Shown piece by piece: positions 43,091 to 52,131 of a stretch of 53,819 nt of DNA (position 1 is its first letter; every line of letters starts with the position of its first letter). A program made the translations under genes and the position numbers. Where the stretch lies: positions 1-53,819 of the forward strand of contig NZ_ACYY01000024.1 in NCBI RefSeq assembly GCF_000176015.1. The letters run 5' to 3'. The DNA is from Rhodobacter ferrooxidans. Lineage in GTDB: Bacteria; Pseudomonadota; Alphaproteobacteria; Rhodobacterales; Rhodobacteraceae. The notes beneath the pieces were generated by a model. The model saw nothing but the letters and a program-made list of their open reading frames with translations, searched no databases and was not told where the DNA came from.

Positions 43091-44347
43091 TCAGTCGATC
43101 ATGCGCGTTTGAGCCTGGCGTTGGTAGGCATTGATGGCGACCTTGATGGTGGCAGACAGATCCATGAGCACCTGAAGCCGCTGAGCGATATCGGCATGAC
43201 GCAGGTCAAGCTGGTCAATGGTCGAGGAAAGGCCGACACCATCCGCCCCAAGACGCCCGCTTTCCACCCGCCCCATCACCCGAATTGTATCCAGCCCCAA
43301 CATCATGCGCCGGATCTCGCTGCTGGACTGATTCAACTCGGTGGACACGTGTTCGGCATTCAACATCGCCACTCGCGCACGTTCAACAAACTCTTTATCA
43401 ATTTCAGCAAGATAGACCTTTTCCGTCTTGACGTCGATCGGCGTTGTGCTGTGGTCCTCGGTCGCAAACTGGCGCGGCACTTCGGACAAAAGCCGGGACG
43501 TCCCTGCCAGGAAAAACGCCAGACCAACACTGTCCGACATGGTGAGACACAGATTCTGATCGGCACCGGCGAAAGCTTCGAGCCGCCGGGTGATCTCGGT
43601 TGACGCGAATTTGTAATTGTCAGAGATCGCCGAAATCGGCCCGCCTGAAGGCTCCAACCGCGAGGCAATGATGCGCATGTTGGTCGGAATGGACTGGAGC
43701 GCGTCGAAGTCCTGCATCAGAGCGGCCTGCTGCTCCAGCGTTGACCGCAGGCATTGCTTGATCGTGGCAAGGGCGCGGACCTGCACCATGTTCGAACGGC
43801 CGAGTGCCGAGTCACGGACGGCAAATTCCTGCTCCAGCACGGCATGCATGAATTGGCAATATGTGGGAAAGCCGGCCTCTGCCAATCGCGCAAACAGCAG
43901 TTCACACGACCGGTCCGGCGACAGCGATTGGGCTTTTTCCAGCGCCGCAATTTCCGCATAGATTGTCTTGACGATAGAAAAGCTCGCGCCAGAGGGTTTG
44001 ATCCTGACCGAGAGGTAGCCATCTTCTGTGGGAACGATGACGGCCAAAACCCAATACCAGCCGCCACGCTGCGATTTGTTCTTGACGTAGGCAACCATCG
44101 GCCTGCCCGCCTGGATGGTCTGCCACAAGAGCCAGAACACAGCTTTTGGCGTGTCGTGGTTGCGCACAAGCCGGTGCGGCGCGCCAATCAGCTGGTCCCA
44201 TCCAAAACCGGAAGTCCGGCGAAATACCTCGTTTCCGGCGCGAATGATGCCGCGTTTGTCGGTGCGGGAGAAGAAGACCTCGTCGATCCCGAAGGCTTCT
44301 TCGCCCGCGTCCGTGGCGGACAGATCAATGGCTTTGTTGAAGGTCAT
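43091..44347 (-). CDS. Soluble Aer-type PAS chemoreceptor-like protein
   Basis: This protein of about 418 residues has a PAS domain at 20-120 strongly like that of the redox/energy sensor Aer: VFRRTSGFGWDQLIGAPHRLVRNHDTPKAVF, then YVKNKSQRGGWYWVLAVIVP and YLSVRIKPS. Aer PAS domains bind FAD. There is no membrane segment. Residues ~195-330 are helical and carry IPTNMRIIASRLEPSGGPISAISDNYKFASTEI, which lines up with the MCP signalling hairpin ([18 protein letters not shown]) but is degenerate. The ATG at 44347 (GGACGGA 6 bases upstream) is preferred over 44353. It lies opposite the che operon, so it likely feeds CheA, though CheW/CheA contact residues are altered. Confidence 0.78.
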   Translation of the reverse strand: MTFNKAIDLSATDAGEEAFGIDEVFFSRTDKRGIIRAGNEVFRRTSGFGWDQLIGAPHRLVRNHDTPKAVFWLLWQTIQAGRPMVAYVKNKSQRGGWYWVLAVIVPTEDGYLSVRIKPSGASFSIVKTIYAEIAALEKAQSLSPDRSCELLFARLAEAGFPTYCQFMHAVLEQEFAVRDSALGRSNMVQVRALATIKQCLRSTLEQQAALMQDFDALQSIPTNMRIIASRLEPSGGPISAISDNYKFASTEITRRLEAFAGADQNLCLTMSDSVGLAFFLAGTSRLLSEVPRQFATEDHSTTPIDVKTEKVYLAEIDKEFVERARVAMLNAEHVSTELNQSSSEIRRMMLGLDTIRVMGRVESGRLGADGVGLSSTIDQLDLRHADIAQRLQVLMDLSATIKVAINAYQRQAQTRMID

Positions 44348-44602
44348 GTTCATTCCGTCCGGCAAGGTGGATTTGGCTCACCTTACGATCGAGGCGTTAA
44401 GGCTTGGTAAGCCCGGCCGGGAATCGGGTCGGCCAAACCGCCTGAAGTCGGTTTAACCCCAACAAGAAGAATAAAATTTTACCGGAAAGTCAGCAACAGG
44501 GGCCGGTTGCGGGAAACTTCTTCTTAAGAGAGCAAACCTAATTCTGGGCCACATTCAACGGTCAACGGCTGCGATGTGGCTACGGCGGGGACGGATCTCA
44601 CA
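44348..44602. promoter_or_regulatory. Divergent promoter region of the PAS gene and che operon
   Basis: These 255 bases must drive both directions. A central AT-rich block (about 44466-44486, AATAAAATTTTACC) is the only promoter-like stretch. I see a small stem (GGCTT-ggt-AAGCC near 44401-44413). TTAA elements suggest CtrA sites but none has the full TTAA-N7-TTAA form. A sigma-28-like TAAA...GCCGA pair on the minus strand has the wrong spacing. Confidence 0.35.
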
Positions 44603-44890
44603 ATGGCTGACAACTGGAAAAACTTTGTTCTCTCCGAGAATTTCAGACCCGCCGATGACGGGCGGCTGAAGCTCTTTCTGCTGGAGAACCCAAGGTCCGC
44701 CGTGCGGATCAGCGCGGCAAACCTGCGACGGCTGGATACGATGCTGCTGGAGCTGCTGCTTGTGGCCGCCCGCAGCTGGCGGATGCAGGGCCTGGCGTTC
44801 GAGGTCACCGAGGTGCCGCAGCCGATCGAGGATGCGTTCGTGCGATTGGGCACAACACCCGACCTGCTGGTGCGGAGGGTGGTAGCGTGA
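44603..44890 (+). CDS. STAS-domain protein, possible CheS-like chemotaxis regulator
   Basis: This 95-residue soluble protein has a STAS-like core: LFLLENPRSAVRISAANLRRLDTMLLELLLVAARSWRMQGLAFEVTEVPQPIEDAFVRLG, with alternating strands and helices. Position just before cheY-cheA matches the small gene (cheS/orf2) at the head of rhizobial che operons, whose product of similar size helps switch off CheY-P signalling through CheA. The link to CheS is based on size, fold and position rather than sequence identity I can measure. The start MADNWK follows a GGA seven bases away. Its stop overlaps the GTG of cheY. Confidence 0.7.
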   Translation: MADNWKNFVLSENFRPADDGRLKLFLLENPRSAVRISAANLRRLDTMLLELLLVAARSWRMQGLAFEVTEVPQPIEDAFVRLGTTPDLLVRRVVA

Positions 44891-45261
44891 CGATCAAGGT
44901 TCTGGCCATCGACGATTCCCGCACCATCCGAAGTCTTGTGCAAAAGGTGATGGAGGAAGCGGGCTTTGAATGTGCGCTCGCCGATGACGGGGTGCAGGGC
45001 GTCGCCCGCTTTGTGGAAAATCCGCCCGATGTCGTGATCACCGATATCAACATGCCCAATATGGATGGTTATGGGGTGATTGCCGCCATTCGCGGCGGCT
45101 CGGTGCATCGCAATGTGCCGATTCTGGTGTTGACCACCGAAAGTGCCCCCCACCTGAAAGCCAGGGCGCGCGATGCCGGCGCGACCGGTTGGATCGTGAA
45201 ACCGTTCGACGACGTGGCCATCGTTTCGGTGGTTCGGCGGGTAACCGGGGCGAGGGCCTGA
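44887..45261 (+). CDS. cheY: Chemotaxis response regulator CheY (first copy)
   Basis: This is a 124-residue single receiver domain. Acidic pocket Asp9-Asp10, phosphorylation site Asp53 in VVITDINMPNMDG, Thr83 in VLTTES and Lys105 in IVKPF are all present. The usual switch tyrosine is Trp102 (GATGWIVKPF). It starts at a GTG overlapping the STAS gene stop, with GGAGG about 8 bases ahead. Its product is a phosphate acceptor from CheA; it may bind the flagellar motor or act as a phosphate sink, as CheY1 does in rhizobia. Confidence 0.9.
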   Translation: MTIKVLAIDDSRTIRSLVQKVMEEAGFECALADDGVQGVARFVENPPDVVITDINMPNMDGYGVIAAIRGGSVHRNVPILVLTTESAPHLKARARDAGATGWIVKPFDDVAIVSVVRRVTGARA

Positions 45262-45262
45262 C

Positions 45263-47449
45263 ATGAGCGCGCAGATTTCGATCCGGGACATGTTCTTCGA
45301 GGAAAGTGAGGAACTGCTGGAAGCGTTGGCCGAGGGTCTGGCGCTGATGAGTTCGGGCAGCCACAACGATGAAACCGTCAATGCGGTATTTCGGGCGGTT
45401 CATTCCATAAAAGGTGGTGCCGGAGCGTTCAAACTGGCGGCTCTGGTGGGGTTTGCCCACAGGTTCGAAACCGTGCTGGACGAACTCCGCAGCCACCGGC
45501 TCGATCTTGAACCGGAAGTCATGCACACGCTGCAACGCTCTGCAGATCACCTGACCGATCTGGTTGAAGATGCCCGCAACGGTGATGACACCGATACCGG
45601 CCAGACCGCCGAATTTCTGGCCGCACTCGATGCCTGCCTCGGGTCACCACCTTCAGCAGAGGCGGCGGACGACGACGCAGGTTTCGCATTTGCCGCCATT
45701 TCGATGGATCTCCTCGATCTGGATGGCCCGACGGACAGTGATGTCGGTGCGCCAGAACAGAATTTCACGATCCTGTTCCGCCCCCATTCGGCGCTTTTCA
45801 CCAACGGACATGATCCGGCCTTGCTCATTGCCGCGCTTGCCGATCTTGGCACGGTAACGACAGAACTCGATCTGTCCCGGTTGCGCGATGTTTCCTCCTT
45901 CGATCCGACCGAACCGAAGCTCGGTTGGATGATCCGGCTATCGACGCTGGCAGAAAGGGCGGCAATCGACGAGGTATTCGAATTCGTTGAAGGCCTTTGC
46001 GATCTGCATATTGCAGTGTCGAATTCGGTTGAAGAACCGTCGCTTCAACCGGAAATCTCGATTGACCCGGAACTTGAGATCAGGCCTGTGACCGTCTTTG
46101 CGGAGTCCGGAACCGAAGGAATCGCGCTGGAAAAGACCGAAATACGCAGCAACGTGCGTCAGCAAATCGCCGCCCGTGAAGATGGGCCAGGCGAATCCGG
46201 CAATACCGAGGCCAGAGGTCCGAAGCCAACGCTGCGGGTCGATCTCGACCGCGTCGACCGGCTGATCAATGCTGTCGGTGAATTGATCATCAACCAGTCG
46301 ATGATCGCGCAGCGGGTGCAGGAATTGCGTCTTGCAACCGATGCCGACGTCGTGACCCATGTTGAAGATTACCGACTTCTGGCGCGCGACATTCAGGAAG
46401 CCGTCATGGCAATCCGTGCGCAGCCGGTGAAACCGCTATTCCAGAGGATGTCGCGTATTGTCCGGGAGGCTGCTGATTCAACAGGGAAAAATGCACGCCT
46501 TGTGACGCATGGCGAAGGTGCAGAGGTCGACAAAACCGTGGTCGAGCGCCTTGCCGATCCGCTGACTCATATGATCCGCAATGCCGTCGATCATGGGCTT
46601 GAGTCAATCGAAGCCCGTATTGCAGCTGGCAAAGACCCCTGTGGCACCATCCATCTTTCCGCGGCGCACCGGTCGGGTGCTGTCATTATCACCATAAGAG
46701 ACGACGGAGCAGGCCTGAACCGGCGCAAGATCCTGGAAATCGCCCGGAACAAGAATCTGATTTCTCCAGAAGCGGAACCAAGCGATTCAGAAATTGATGC
46801 GCTACTGTTTCTTCCTGGTTTTTCGACGGCCTCTACGGTCTCGAACCTGTCGGGTCGTGGCGTCGGGCTGGATGTGGTGCGTAATGCCGTAACCACCCTT
46901 GGAGGTCGGGTCACCATCGCCTCGACGCCGGGTCATGGCACCGAATTCACGATCTCCCTGCCACTTACCCTGGCCGTTCTGGATGGAATGGTTGTCTCCG
47001 TCGCCGGGCAGATCATGGTCATTCCGATCACGTCCATTCTGGAAACCATTCGGCCGGGCGATGGCGACCTACACATCATCGGCACCAGCGACAGACTCCT
47101 GTTGATCCGCGGAAAATTCATTCCGGTGGTCGATGTCGCGCAAGGACTGGGGTTCGTGCGCCCGCCGCTGCTGCCCGCTCCGGATACGCTGCTACTGGTG
47201 GAGACCGAGAACCAAGGGCAATGCGCCTTGATGGTTGATCGGGTGTTTGACCAAAGGCAAGTGGTGATCAAGGCGCTGGATACCAATTACGGCGCCGTTC
47301 CCGGAGTGTCTGCAGCCACCGTGTTGGGCGATGGCCAGATTGCTCTGATTCTCGATCCCGAAGCCATTGCCAACAACCGGGTCCAGCAAACCGCCGAACA
47401 CTGGTCCTCGGCCAAACTGAACGAAGGGAAAAGCCTTGCAGTCGCCTGA
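45263..47449 (+). CDS. cheA: Chemotaxis histidine kinase CheA
   Basis: This 728-residue kinase starts with an HPt domain: His47 in AVFRAVHSIKGGAGAF. A poorly conserved acidic middle (about 120-310) may hold the P2 or linker. The dimerisation domain starts LRVDLDRVDRLINAVGELIINQSM. The ATPase domain has N-box LTHMIRNAVDHGLES, G1 DDGAGLNRRKI and G2 GRGVGLDVVRNAV. A CheW-like P5 domain ends the protein. It relays receptor signals to both CheY proteins and would phosphorylate CheB, but that CheB lacks the acceptor site. It follows cheY by one base and overlaps cheW by 14 bases. Confidence 0.95.
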   Translation: MSAQISIRDMFFEESEELLEALAEGLALMSSGSHNDETVNAVFRAVHSIKGGAGAFKLAALVGFAHRFETVLDELRSHRLDLEPEVMHTLQRSADHLTDLVEDARNGDDTDTGQTAEFLAALDACLGSPPSAEAADDDAGFAFAAISMDLLDLDGPTDSDVGAPEQNFTILFRPHSALFTNGHDPALLIAALADLGTVTTELDLSRLRDVSSFDPTEPKLGWMIRLSTLAERAAIDEVFEFVEGLCDLHIAVSNSVEEPSLQPEISIDPELEIRPVTVFAESGTEGIALEKTEIRSNVRQQIAAREDGPGESGNTEARGPKPTLRVDLDRVDRLINAVGELIINQSMIAQRVQELRLATDADVVTHVEDYRLLARDIQEAVMAIRAQPVKPLFQRMSRIVREAADSTGKNARLVTHGEGAEVDKTVVERLADPLTHMIRNAVDHGLESIEARIAAGKDPCGTIHLSAAHRSGAVIITIRDDGAGLNRRKILEIARNKNLISPEAEPSDSEIDALLFLPGFSTASTVSNLSGRGVGLDVVRNAVTTLGGRVTIASTPGHGTEFTISLPLTLAVLDGMVVSVAGQIMVIPITSILETIRPGDGDLHIIGTSDRLLLIRGKFIPVVDVAQGLGFVRPPLLPAPDTLLLVETENQGQCALMVDRVFDQRQVVIKALDTNYGAVPGVSAATVLGDGQIALILDPEAIANNRVQQTAEHWSSAKLNEGKSLAVA

Positions 47450-47900
47450 ATCCCATGTGCCGTCCGAAGTTGAATTCGTCACTTTCTTCACAGGCGGTCA
47501 GAGTTTTTCAATTGATATCACCCAAGTGCGCGAAATCAGGCGCTGGAGCGCGGTAACGCCCTTACCACATGCGCCGGCAGAGGTTCTGGGAGTGATGAAC
47601 TTGCGCGGGTCGGTCATACCGATCTTCGATCTGGCCGTGCGGTTCGGTCTGAATCGTACGCCAGACAATGCGCGAAATGTCGTTGTGATTGCCGCGCATG
47701 ACAATCAGACCGTGGGGCTCCTGGTTGAATCCGTGTCGGAAATCCTGTCGGTTTCCCGGGACCGAATTCAAGAAACTCCGGACCTGCGTTCCGACAATTC
47801 ACGCCAGAGCATCATCGGGGTCATCACCGTCGACGAAGGTATGACTCGGGTAATCGACCTTGGGGCCGTCATCACCACCGGCAAAAGGACTGTCCAATGA
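47436..47900 (+). CDS. cheW: Chemotaxis coupling protein CheW
   Basis: This 154-residue single CheW domain has FFTGGQSFSIDITQVREIRR, VLGVMNLRGSVIPIFDLAVRFGL (with the family N-L-R-G) and VGLLVESVSEILSV. It links receptors to CheA P5. The start is TTG, chosen because GAAGGGAA sits just ahead and no ATG precedes the domain; the coding region overlaps the cheA end by 14 bases and cheR by four. It is of ordinary CheW size. Confidence 0.93.
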   Translation: MQSPESHVPSEVEFVTFFTGGQSFSIDITQVREIRRWSAVTPLPHAPAEVLGVMNLRGSVIPIFDLAVRFGLNRTPDNARNVVVIAAHDNQTVGLLVESVSEILSVSRDRIQETPDLRSDNSRQSIIGVITVDEGMTRVIDLGAVITTGKRTVQ

Positions 47901-48811
47901 ACCCCGCCGCCGCCAGCACCCCTCCATTTGTGGGCGGCGTCGCCAATTATGGGTTTTCGGATGCAGATTTTGCCGTCATCGCGCGTCGCGCTCAAATGGA
48001 TTTCGGGCTCCACCTGACCGTCGTCAAGAAAGATCTCGTCTATTCGCGCCTGACCAAACGATTGCGCCAGCTCGGTTTGACCGATTTCGCAAGCTATTGT
48101 CGGCTGATCGAAAGCGACGCTGGTGCCGACGAACGGATGGCGATGCTGTCGGCCCTGACCACAAACGTCACGCATTTCTTCCGCGAGGAACACCATTTCC
48201 AAACGCTTCGGGAAACAGTTCTGCCACCGCTGATCAAGGCAGCACGCGCGGGCGGCAGGGTGCGCCTATGGTCGGCGGGCTGTTCGGCCGGACAGGAACC
48301 GTACTCGCTCGCCTTCATCCTGCTTGACCTGTGCCCTGAGGCAGCAAGGTTGAACATCCGGGTGCTTGCAACCGATGTCGATCCCGTCATCCTGGTCCGG
48401 GCCAAGGCCGGAATATATGAAAACGACGAACTGAAGGCCATTTCGCCGTCCATCCGCGCGCAACATCTGGACACGGTGGCAGGGCAGCCCAATTGCTTTT
48501 CCATCGGCGCCAAGGCCCGGGAAATAGTCACCTTCGGCGAGTTGAACCTGATGCAGGACTGGCCGATCCGCGGTCCATTCGAAGTGCTGTTTTGTCGGAA
48601 TGTGGCGATCTACTTCGACAAAGCGACCCAAAGCCGATTGTGGAGCCGTTTCGCCGAACTGATCACGGTTGGTGGTCACCTTTTCATTGGCCATTCTGAA
48701 CGGGTGTCTGGTCCGGCGACGGCAAGTCTAGAAGCCGTTGGTGTAACCACCTACCGCAAGACGCCCGGCGAGTCCGGGAACAAAATGAATATTTTTGAAG
48801 GAGTTGCGTGA
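47897..48811 (+). CDS. cheR: Chemoreceptor methyltransferase CheR
   Basis: This 304-residue enzyme uses S-adenosylmethionine to methylate receptor glutamates. It has an N-terminal helical domain (about 20-80), TTNVTHFFREEHHF, the SAM site RLWSAGCSAGQEPYSLAF, VLATDVDPVIL, and LFCRNVAIYFD with GGHLFIGHSER. It can act on the MCP encoded later in this operon, whose tail has a WxxF-type tether. The stop overlaps the ATG of the second cheY. Confidence 0.95.
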   Translation: MNPAAASTPPFVGGVANYGFSDADFAVIARRAQMDFGLHLTVVKKDLVYSRLTKRLRQLGLTDFASYCRLIESDAGADERMAMLSALTTNVTHFFREEHHFQTLRETVLPPLIKAARAGGRVRLWSAGCSAGQEPYSLAFILLDLCPEAARLNIRVLATDVDPVILVRAKAGIYENDELKAISPSIRAQHLDTVAGQPNCFSIGAKAREIVTFGELNLMQDWPIRGPFEVLFCRNVAIYFDKATQSRLWSRFAELITVGGHLFIGHSERVSGPATASLEAVGVTTYRKTPGESGNKMNIFEGVA

Positions 48812-49197
48812 TGAGCCTGAAAGAGACCATTCGCATCATGGTGGTGGATGACATGTCGATCAGTCGGGCACTGATCACGCAGTCGCTTGAGGAAATCGGC
48901 ATCAAACACATCGCCACGGAAAGCGACCCGAGGGCTGCGTTGGGCAAACTCGTGGCTGCTCCGGTGCATCTGGTGATTTCGGACATGAACATGCCGGGCA
49001 TGAGCGGACTTGATCTGCTGGAAGCATTGCGGAACAACCGCTCAACTCAGCGGATAGGGTTCATTCTTATCACCGGAACGCCAAGTGCGGACGTTCTGCG
49101 CCGCGGCCAGGAGTTGGGGGCCAACAATCTGGTCAAGAAACCTTTCACGACCGTAACGCTGAAAAGCTCGATTGAACGCGTCGTGGGGAAACTTTAA
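48811..49197 (+). CDS. cheY: Chemotaxis response regulator CheY (second copy)
   Basis: This 128-residue receiver has Asp13-Asp14 in IMVVDDMS, phosphorylation site Asp58 in LVISDMNMPGMSG, Thr88 in ILITGTP and Lys110 in LVKKPF. AAGGAG stands 7 bases before the ATG; one codon earlier a GTG is less likely. It differs clearly from the first CheY, in keeping with alphaproteobacteria where one CheY drives the motor and the other drains phosphate. The stop overlaps the next start (TAATG), joining it to a small gene with a phosphatase-like motif. Confidence 0.9.
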   Translation: MSLKETIRIMVVDDMSISRALITQSLEEIGIKHIATESDPRAALGKLVAAPVHLVISDMNMPGMSGLDLLEALRNNRSTQRIGFILITGTPSADVLRRGQELGANNLVKKPFTTVTLKSSIERVVGKL

Positions 49198-49565
49198 TGA
49201 ACACTCAGGAGAGCGTGACCCTCGCGCCGTCTTTGCTGATGCAGAGGGTTGCGGCAGAGCTTTCTCATTGCCAGGCAATTCTGCGCCGAGTCGAACACGC
49301 CGTGCACGAAACGGTGCTGGCCCCAGGCGCGAATACAACCGGCCCGGTCTGGCAAAAGAACATGCAGGATCTGGACCTTCTTGATCAAAGCCTGGGGGAT
49401 CTGGCGCTTTGCCTGAACAGCGCGGCACAGGGCGCGGCACTCCACAATACCGTGCCGCTGAACGCGATCGAAGTGCTTGGGGCTCTCCGTCTGGAACACC
49501 TGCGCCACCGGCTGAAAGGGACGTCGGCAGTTCCTGACAGAATCGATCACATCGAAATATTCTGA
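49197..49565 (+). CDS. Small helical protein with a CheZ/CheT-like DxxxQ motif
   Basis: This 122-residue soluble protein appears mainly helical, with no membrane segment. The segment KNMQDLDLLDQSLGDLALCL contains Asp60-x3-Gln64, the catalytic pattern of CheZ-type CheY-P phosphatases (QDxxxDLTGQ in E. coli CheZ). Rhizobial CheT is a protein of similar size with the same motif in che operons. The gene is translationally coupled to cheY. A CheY phosphatase role is therefore a reasonable hypothesis, but a DxxxQ pattern is short and can occur by chance, and the rest shows no similarity I recognise. Confidence 0.6.
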   Translation: MNTQESVTLAPSLLMQRVAAELSHCQAILRRVEHAVHETVLAPGANTTGPVWQKNMQDLDLLDQSLGDLALCLNSAAQGAALHNTVPLNAIEVLGALRLEHLRHRLKGTSAVPDRIDHIEIF

Positions 49566-49713
49566 TCCGACCTGCCGAGATGCGGTGTCGGCAAAGGATC
49601 GAGCTAATTTTAGCAAAATCATTTGCTTAAGCAATATTTCATCTCCCGCACTCTAGAATCACCCATCTTGAAGCGGCCCCGAGCTGGTCGCATGAAAACA
49701 GAAGGTATGCGTC
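49566..49713 (+). promoter_or_regulatory. AT-rich region with palindrome before the MCP gene
   Basis: A 148-base gap interrupts the che operon. It contains a perfect 12-bp palindrome TTGCTTAAGCAA (49623-49634), a partly overlapping dyad AGCAAA-atca-TTTGCT (about 49612-49628), and a -10-like TAGAAT at 49654-49659 without a matching -35 at 17 bases. It may give the MCP its own promoter with an operator. The ribosome site AGAAGG lies 8 bases before the MCP start. Confidence 0.4.
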
Positions 49714-52077
49714 ATGAATCCGCTCAGAGCCCTTCCTCTGAAACTCAAACTTCCCCTTCTCATCGTTGGTCTCTGCCTGACCTCGGCCGGGATCCTGCAG
49801 GTGGTGAATACGTTGCAGTTCCGGGCTGCAAGCTTCGCCGAAGCGAAAGAGCGCTTTGACCAAGTCACCCATGTGCGCGCCGAAAGTGTTCGGAATCTCA
49901 TGGCAACCAACAGCGCCGCCCTGTTGTCGATGGCCACAATGCCGGGTATCGCAGAAAGCCTTGCCCGGCTTCATGGCGATTTCCACTTGTTGCCCGAAGG
50001 GCCAGCCACATTGATCAGCCAGTATATCGCGAAAAACCCCAATCCACCGGGCCAGCGATATCTGCTCGATCGCGGCGCTGGCCTGGAAACTTACCATGCC
50101 GATCATGCCGCAATTCACCCGGTCATGCGCAAGCTGCGCGACCTGCATGGCTTTGTCGATATCTTCATGGTGGACGAAGATTTCAACGTCGTTTATTCAG
50201 TGGCCAAGGATGCAGATTTCCTTACCAGCTTCCAGACCGGTCCCTATGCCAAATCGAACCTCGCCGAGGTGTTGCATAAGGCCGAAGCCGGAAAACCTGG
50301 CGAAGTTTTCCTAAGCGATTTCAGCGAGTATGCCGCCAGCAATGGCGCTGCCGCAGCCTTCATTGCCACAAAAGTTGTTGATCGCAATGGCAGTTTCGTC
50401 GGTTTGGTTGCAGCGCAGATTTCACTTCAATCCGTAGCCGAAATCCTCGGCTCGCCCGAAGGTCTGGGCGAGACGGGCGAGGTCTATCTGGTCGGCGCGG
50501 ACATGCGCGCCAAGTCGGCCTCGCGCCATGAAAACGGCTTCAAGCCGCTTGATCCCATGCCGCAGCTTCCGCAGATCATCGCGGCCTCCCGCGGCGCTGC
50601 AAAGTTCTTCGAAGACGTTCCCCTGTCCAATGGCAGTATTGGCATTGCCGAATCTCAATCCATCGACGTGATGGGAATTTCCTGGGGCTTGGTGGTTGAG
50701 CGCGACATTGCCGAGGTCATGGCTGCTTCGAATGCGCTTATCCTGAAGATCCTTTTGATCGGCGGCATGATTACTGCCGCCGCCCTTGCACTTGGCATCT
50801 TTTTCTCGCGATCCATCACCAAACCGATCAGTCGGATCAGCCAGGCAATGGACAGCATTGCCAATGGTAATCTGAACATCACCATCCAAGATGCTGATCG
50901 GGGTGACGAACTGGGGGTAATCGCGCATTCGGTGAACGCGCTACTCGACAAGTTGACAGTTGCAGGGATCGCTGAAGAAGAGCGCGACCGGATGCAGGTG
51001 GAATTGCGGCATGTTGTGGAATCGCTGAGCGCCGGGATGCAGGAACTGTCGATGGGCAACCTGACTCAGCCAATCACTGACGCTTTTGCCGAAGACTATG
51101 ATGGCCTGCGTTCCGACTTTAACGCCACGCTGGAAAAACTCAGTGACACGATCGTGCAGGTCGTTGAGGCATCTCAGAACATCCGTGCCCGCGCGACCGA
51201 GATCAGTTCGGCCTCCGAAGACCTGTCGCGTCGCACGGAAAACCAGGCCGCCGCCTTGGAACAGACAGCCGCCGCGTTGGACGAGTTGACAGCATCGGTG
51301 CGGTCGGCCGCCGAAGGCGCGATCGAAGTCGAAAACATCGTGCAGCAAGCCCGCAAGGAAGCCGAAGATAGTGGTGCCGTAGTTCAGGGTGCTGTAGGCG
51401 CGATGGCCGAAATCGAGAAGTCATCAGAACAGATCTCGCAGATCATTGGCGCTATTGACGACATCGCGTTCCAGACCAACCTTCTGGCCTTGAATGCGGG
51501 AGTCGAGGCGGCGCGTGCCGGTGACGCCGGGAAGGGATTCGCTGTCGTTGCATCGGAAGTTCGGGCACTTGCGCAACGTTCCTCGACTGCGGCCAAGGAA
51601 ATCAAGACTCTGATCGGCACAAGTGCACAGCATGTCGGTCGTGGTGTCGACCAAGTTGGCAAGGCTGGCGAAGCCTTGCAAAGCATCGTCACCAGCGTGG
51701 CGAATATCTCGACGCTGGTTTCCACAATCGCAGCCGGTGCCGCCGAACAATCAACCGGCTTGGCCGAGATCAATATTGGCGTGACTCAACTGGATCAGGT
51801 GACGCAGCAAAACGCGGCCATGGTAGAAGAATCGACGGCTGCAAGCCATTCGCTGAACCATGATGCGACCGGACTTGCCGAACTGGTGGCAAAGTTCCGC
51901 GTCCCGCAGACAGAGGCTCAGTCGGTCGGTGCTATCTCCTTGACGCATTTCCGGCCCAGCAGTTTCGCCAGTTCTGAAACCTTGTTGGCAGATTCGAGTG
52001 AGGGACACCAAGCAATCTCATCGACACCTTCCAAGGTTGCCGTCGCTGGAACCAAGGCGATCTGGCAGGATTTCTGA
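49714..52077 (+). CDS. Transmembrane methyl-accepting chemotaxis protein with Cache-type sensor and WQDF tail
   Basis: This 787-residue receptor has TM1 at about 13-32, a periplasmic double-Cache-like region (about 35-335, with [20 protein letters not shown] and [14 protein letters not shown]) and TM2 at about 340-364. A HAMP domain ([23 protein letters not shown]) and a second HAMP-like repeat near 440-480 follow, then the MA domain. The signalling tip reads [40 protein letters not shown]. The protein ends IWQDF, an x-W-x-x-F tail like NWETF, which recruits CheR, CheB or CheD. The ligand is unknown. It is flanked by cheR/cheY upstream and cheB-cheD downstream. Confidence 0.92.
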   Translation: MNPLRALPLKLKLPLLIVGLCLTSAGILQVVNTLQFRAASFAEAKERFDQVTHVRAESVRNLMATNSAALLSMATMPGIAESLARLHGDFHLLPEGPATLISQYIAKNPNPPGQRYLLDRGAGLETYHADHAAIHPVMRKLRDLHGFVDIFMVDEDFNVVYSVAKDADFLTSFQTGPYAKSNLAEVLHKAEAGKPGEVFLSDFSEYAASNGAAAAFIATKVVDRNGSFVGLVAAQISLQSVAEILGSPEGLGETGEVYLVGADMRAKSASRHENGFKPLDPMPQLPQIIAASRGAAKFFEDVPLSNGSIGIAESQSIDVMGISWGLVVERDIAEVMAASNALILKILLIGGMITAAALALGIFFSRSITKPISRISQAMDSIANGNLNITIQDADRGDELGVIAHSVNALLDKLTVAGIAEEERDRMQVELRHVVESLSAGMQELSMGNLTQPITDAFAEDYDGLRSDFNATLEKLSDTIVQVVEASQNIRARATEISSASEDLSRRTENQAAALEQTAAALDELTASVRSAAEGAIEVENIVQQARKEAEDSGAVVQGAVGAMAEIEKSSEQISQIIGAIDDIAFQTNLLALNAGVEAARAGDAGKGFAVVASEVRALAQRSSTAAKEIKTLIGTSAQHVGRGVDQVGKAGEALQSIVTSVANISTLVSTIAAGAAEQSTGLAEINIGVTQLDQVTQQNAAMVEESTAASHSLNHDATGLAELVAKFRVPQTEAQSVGAISLTHFRPSSFASSETLLADSSEGHQAISSTPSKVAVAGTKAIWQDF

Positions 52078-52131
52078 TCCGAATGACCGTCATGGCCGTG
52101 AAGATCTGATGGCACCAACAGGGAAAATCTC

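Noticed and set aside
44348-44602. Sigma-28 flagellar-type promoter and CtrA boxes upstream of the che operon
   Set aside because: TAAA and GCCGA elements occur but are 18 rather than 15 bases apart. TTAA elements lack the TTAA-N7-TTAA pairing.
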